A stretch of DNA of 5,505 nt from contig JAQVRG010000031.1 of assembly GCA_028701165.1 (NCBI GenBank), positions 1 through 5,505 of the forward strand, in the 5' to 3' direction. The stretch's first letter is position 1, and every line of letters starts with the position of its first letter. Under the pieces are notes generated by a model that made no database searches, was not told the DNA's origin, and was given only the letters and a program-made list of their open reading frames with translations. A program made the translations under genes and the position numbers. Below, one piece after another: positions 4,512-5,505 of the stretch. This DNA is from Eubacteriales bacterium. Lineage in GTDB: Bacteria > Bacillota > Clostridia > Christensenellales > CAG-138.

Positions 4512-5505
4512 ATGAAAAAAACTTTCGTCATCCTTCTGGCACTGTGCTTGGTCGTCTCCATGTTTGCGGGCTGCGCTTCGCAGAGCGCTTCCGCCGGCGG
4601 TGACGTCGTAAAGATCGGCGTTTACGAACCCGCTTCCGGTGACAACGGCGCAGGCGGCAAGCAGGAGACCCTTGGTATCCAGTACGCCAACAGCAAGGTC
4701 AACACCGTTGACATCGGCGGCAAGACCTATACCGTTGAGCTTGTGATCGTGGATAATGAGTCCTCTAACGACAAGGGCCCCACCGCCGCTTCCAATTTGG
4801 TATCTGCGGGCGTGTCCGTGGCGCTTGGCTCTTACGGTTCCGGCGTCTCCATCGCGGCGAGCGATGTTTTCGCTAAGGCCGGTATCCCCGTCATCGGCGT
4901 TACCTGCACCAACCCGCAGGTCACCGAGGGCAACACCCACTATTTCCGCATCTGCTTCCTCGATCCCTTCCAGGGCACGGTTCTTGCGAACTTCGCGGCC
5001 GGCGACTTCGGCGCCAAGACCGCGTACTCCCTTGCCAAGCTGGGCGACGACTATTCCGTCGGCCTTTGCAACTACTTTAATGAAGCGTTTGAAGCGCTGG
5101 GCGGCACCGTCGTTTACGAGACCTTCCCCGAGGGCAACAGCGACTTCACCTCTTACCTGACCACCGCCGCCAACAGCGGTGCGGACGTGTTCTTCGCCCC
5201 CGTTTCCACCGAAGCCGCGGCGCTGATCATCGACCAGGCCAGCTCGCAGGGTCTGACCATTCCCATTCTCGCCGGCGACACGTGGGACAGCAACGTTATC
5301 ACCGAAGCCGCTAAGGGCAAGGCCGTGAACGTATACGTCACCACCTTCTTTGATGAGGGCGACACCTCGGAAGCCGGTTCTTCCTTCGTTAAGGGCTTCA
5401 AAGAGTGGCTCGCCGCCAATCCCAACATGCTGACCAACAACGGCGGCAACGACACCGTGGCGGCTGTTTCCGCCATGGGCTACGACGCTTACATGGTCGC
5501 GCTCG
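4512..5505 (+). CDS. livJ: ABC transporter solute-binding lipoprotein, branched-chain amino acid type, partial
   Basis: The first 331 residues of a LivJ-type periplasmic-binding-protein-family receptor; the end lies beyond the window (the family is usually 370-400 residues). It begins with a lipoprotein signal: MKKT, a hydrophobic stretch at 5-18, and FAGC with the modified Cys at 21. The mature protein would be tethered outside the membrane and hand its ligand to an ABC permease. The Ser/Ala/Gly-rich linker at 22-30 leads into the receptor fold. VVKIGVYEPASGDNGAGG is the usual first strand and ligand-binding loop, ASDVFAKAGIPVIGVTCTNP the lobe-1 switch region, and YFRICFLDPFQGTVLANFA the segment that follows. 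The ATPase and permease genes would be expected next. Members bind Leu/Ile/Val but also other amino acids, amides or aromatic acids, so the ligand is uncertain and the symbol is family-level. It has its own promoter. Confidence 0.93.
   Translation, partial: MKKTFVILLALCLVVSMFAGCASQSASAGGDVVKIGVYEPASGDNGAGGKQETLGIQYANSKVNTVDIGGKTYTVELVIVDNESSNDKGPTAASNLVSAGVSVALGSYGSGVSIAASDVFAKAGIPVIGVTCTNPQVTEGNTHYFRICFLDPFQGTVLANFAAGDFGAKTAYSLAKLGDDYSVGLCNYFNEAFEALGGTVVYETFPEGNSDFTSYLTTAANSGADVFFAPVSTEAAALIIDQASSQGLTIPILAGDTWDSNVITEAAKGKAVNVYVTTFFDEGDTSEAGSSFVKGFKEWLAANPNMLTNNGGNDTVAAVSAMGYDAYMVAL

Noticed and set aside
4380..4940. Minus-strand open frame of 186 residues across the receptor promoter and gene start
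   Set aside because: It crosses a clear promoter, ribosome binding site and signal peptide on the other strand, has no start signal, and has composition typical of a shadow frame.

Overview
The window looks like chromosome from an anaerobic, probably gut-associated Firmicute of the class Clostridia. The signs are AGGAG-type ribosome binding sites, GC-rich coding regions beside AT-rich spacers, sigma-A-type -10 boxes, a biotin-type sodium-pump decarboxylase module and a lipoprotein solute receptor. This assignment is inference. No mobile element, tRNA, rRNA or CRISPR was seen.

Layout. (1) Positions 1-757, minus strand: a translationally coupled pair of short-chain chromate transporter (CHR family) genes. 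The downstream partner runs off the window. The first gene appears to be read from a leaderless transcript. (2) Positions 758-1161: a 400-bp intergenic region dense in signals. It holds the chrA promoter, an intrinsic terminator on the minus strand, a possible ~84-nt small RNA ending at that terminator, three TTAACG boxes at exact 10-bp steps, a plus-strand promoter, and a structured leader. A ~32-bp sequence occurs twice, once in the putative small RNA (as its complement) and once just upstream of the ribosome binding site of the next operon. (3) Positions 1162-2505, plus strand: a two-gene operon for the membrane part of a Na+-translocating decarboxylase, with a minimal 45-residue gamma/delta-type subunit followed by the beta subunit. 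A strong hairpin terminator follows. (4) Positions 2606-4021, minus strand: a convergent AGCS-family sodium:alanine/glycine symporter. Its ~160-nt leader is predicted to fold and its promoter overlaps a cluster of TGACG half-sites. (5) Positions 4193-4511: intergenic, with the livJ-type promoter at 4414-4442. (6) Positions 4512-5505, plus strand: the start of a lipoprotein receptor for a branched-chain-amino-acid-type ABC transporter, cut by the window end.

Functional theme. The decarboxylase beta subunit exports Na+ and the AGCS symporter spends a Na+ gradient to import a small amino acid. The middle of the window therefore joins a producer and a consumer of sodium motive force, and an amino-acid receptor follows. 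The carboxyltransferase and biotin carrier that the pump needs are not here and must be encoded elsewhere. The most interesting possibility is regulatory: a small RNA encoded just upstream of the decarboxylase operon could pair with that operon's leader and open a hairpin that partly hides its ribosome binding site. This rests on sequence complementarity only.
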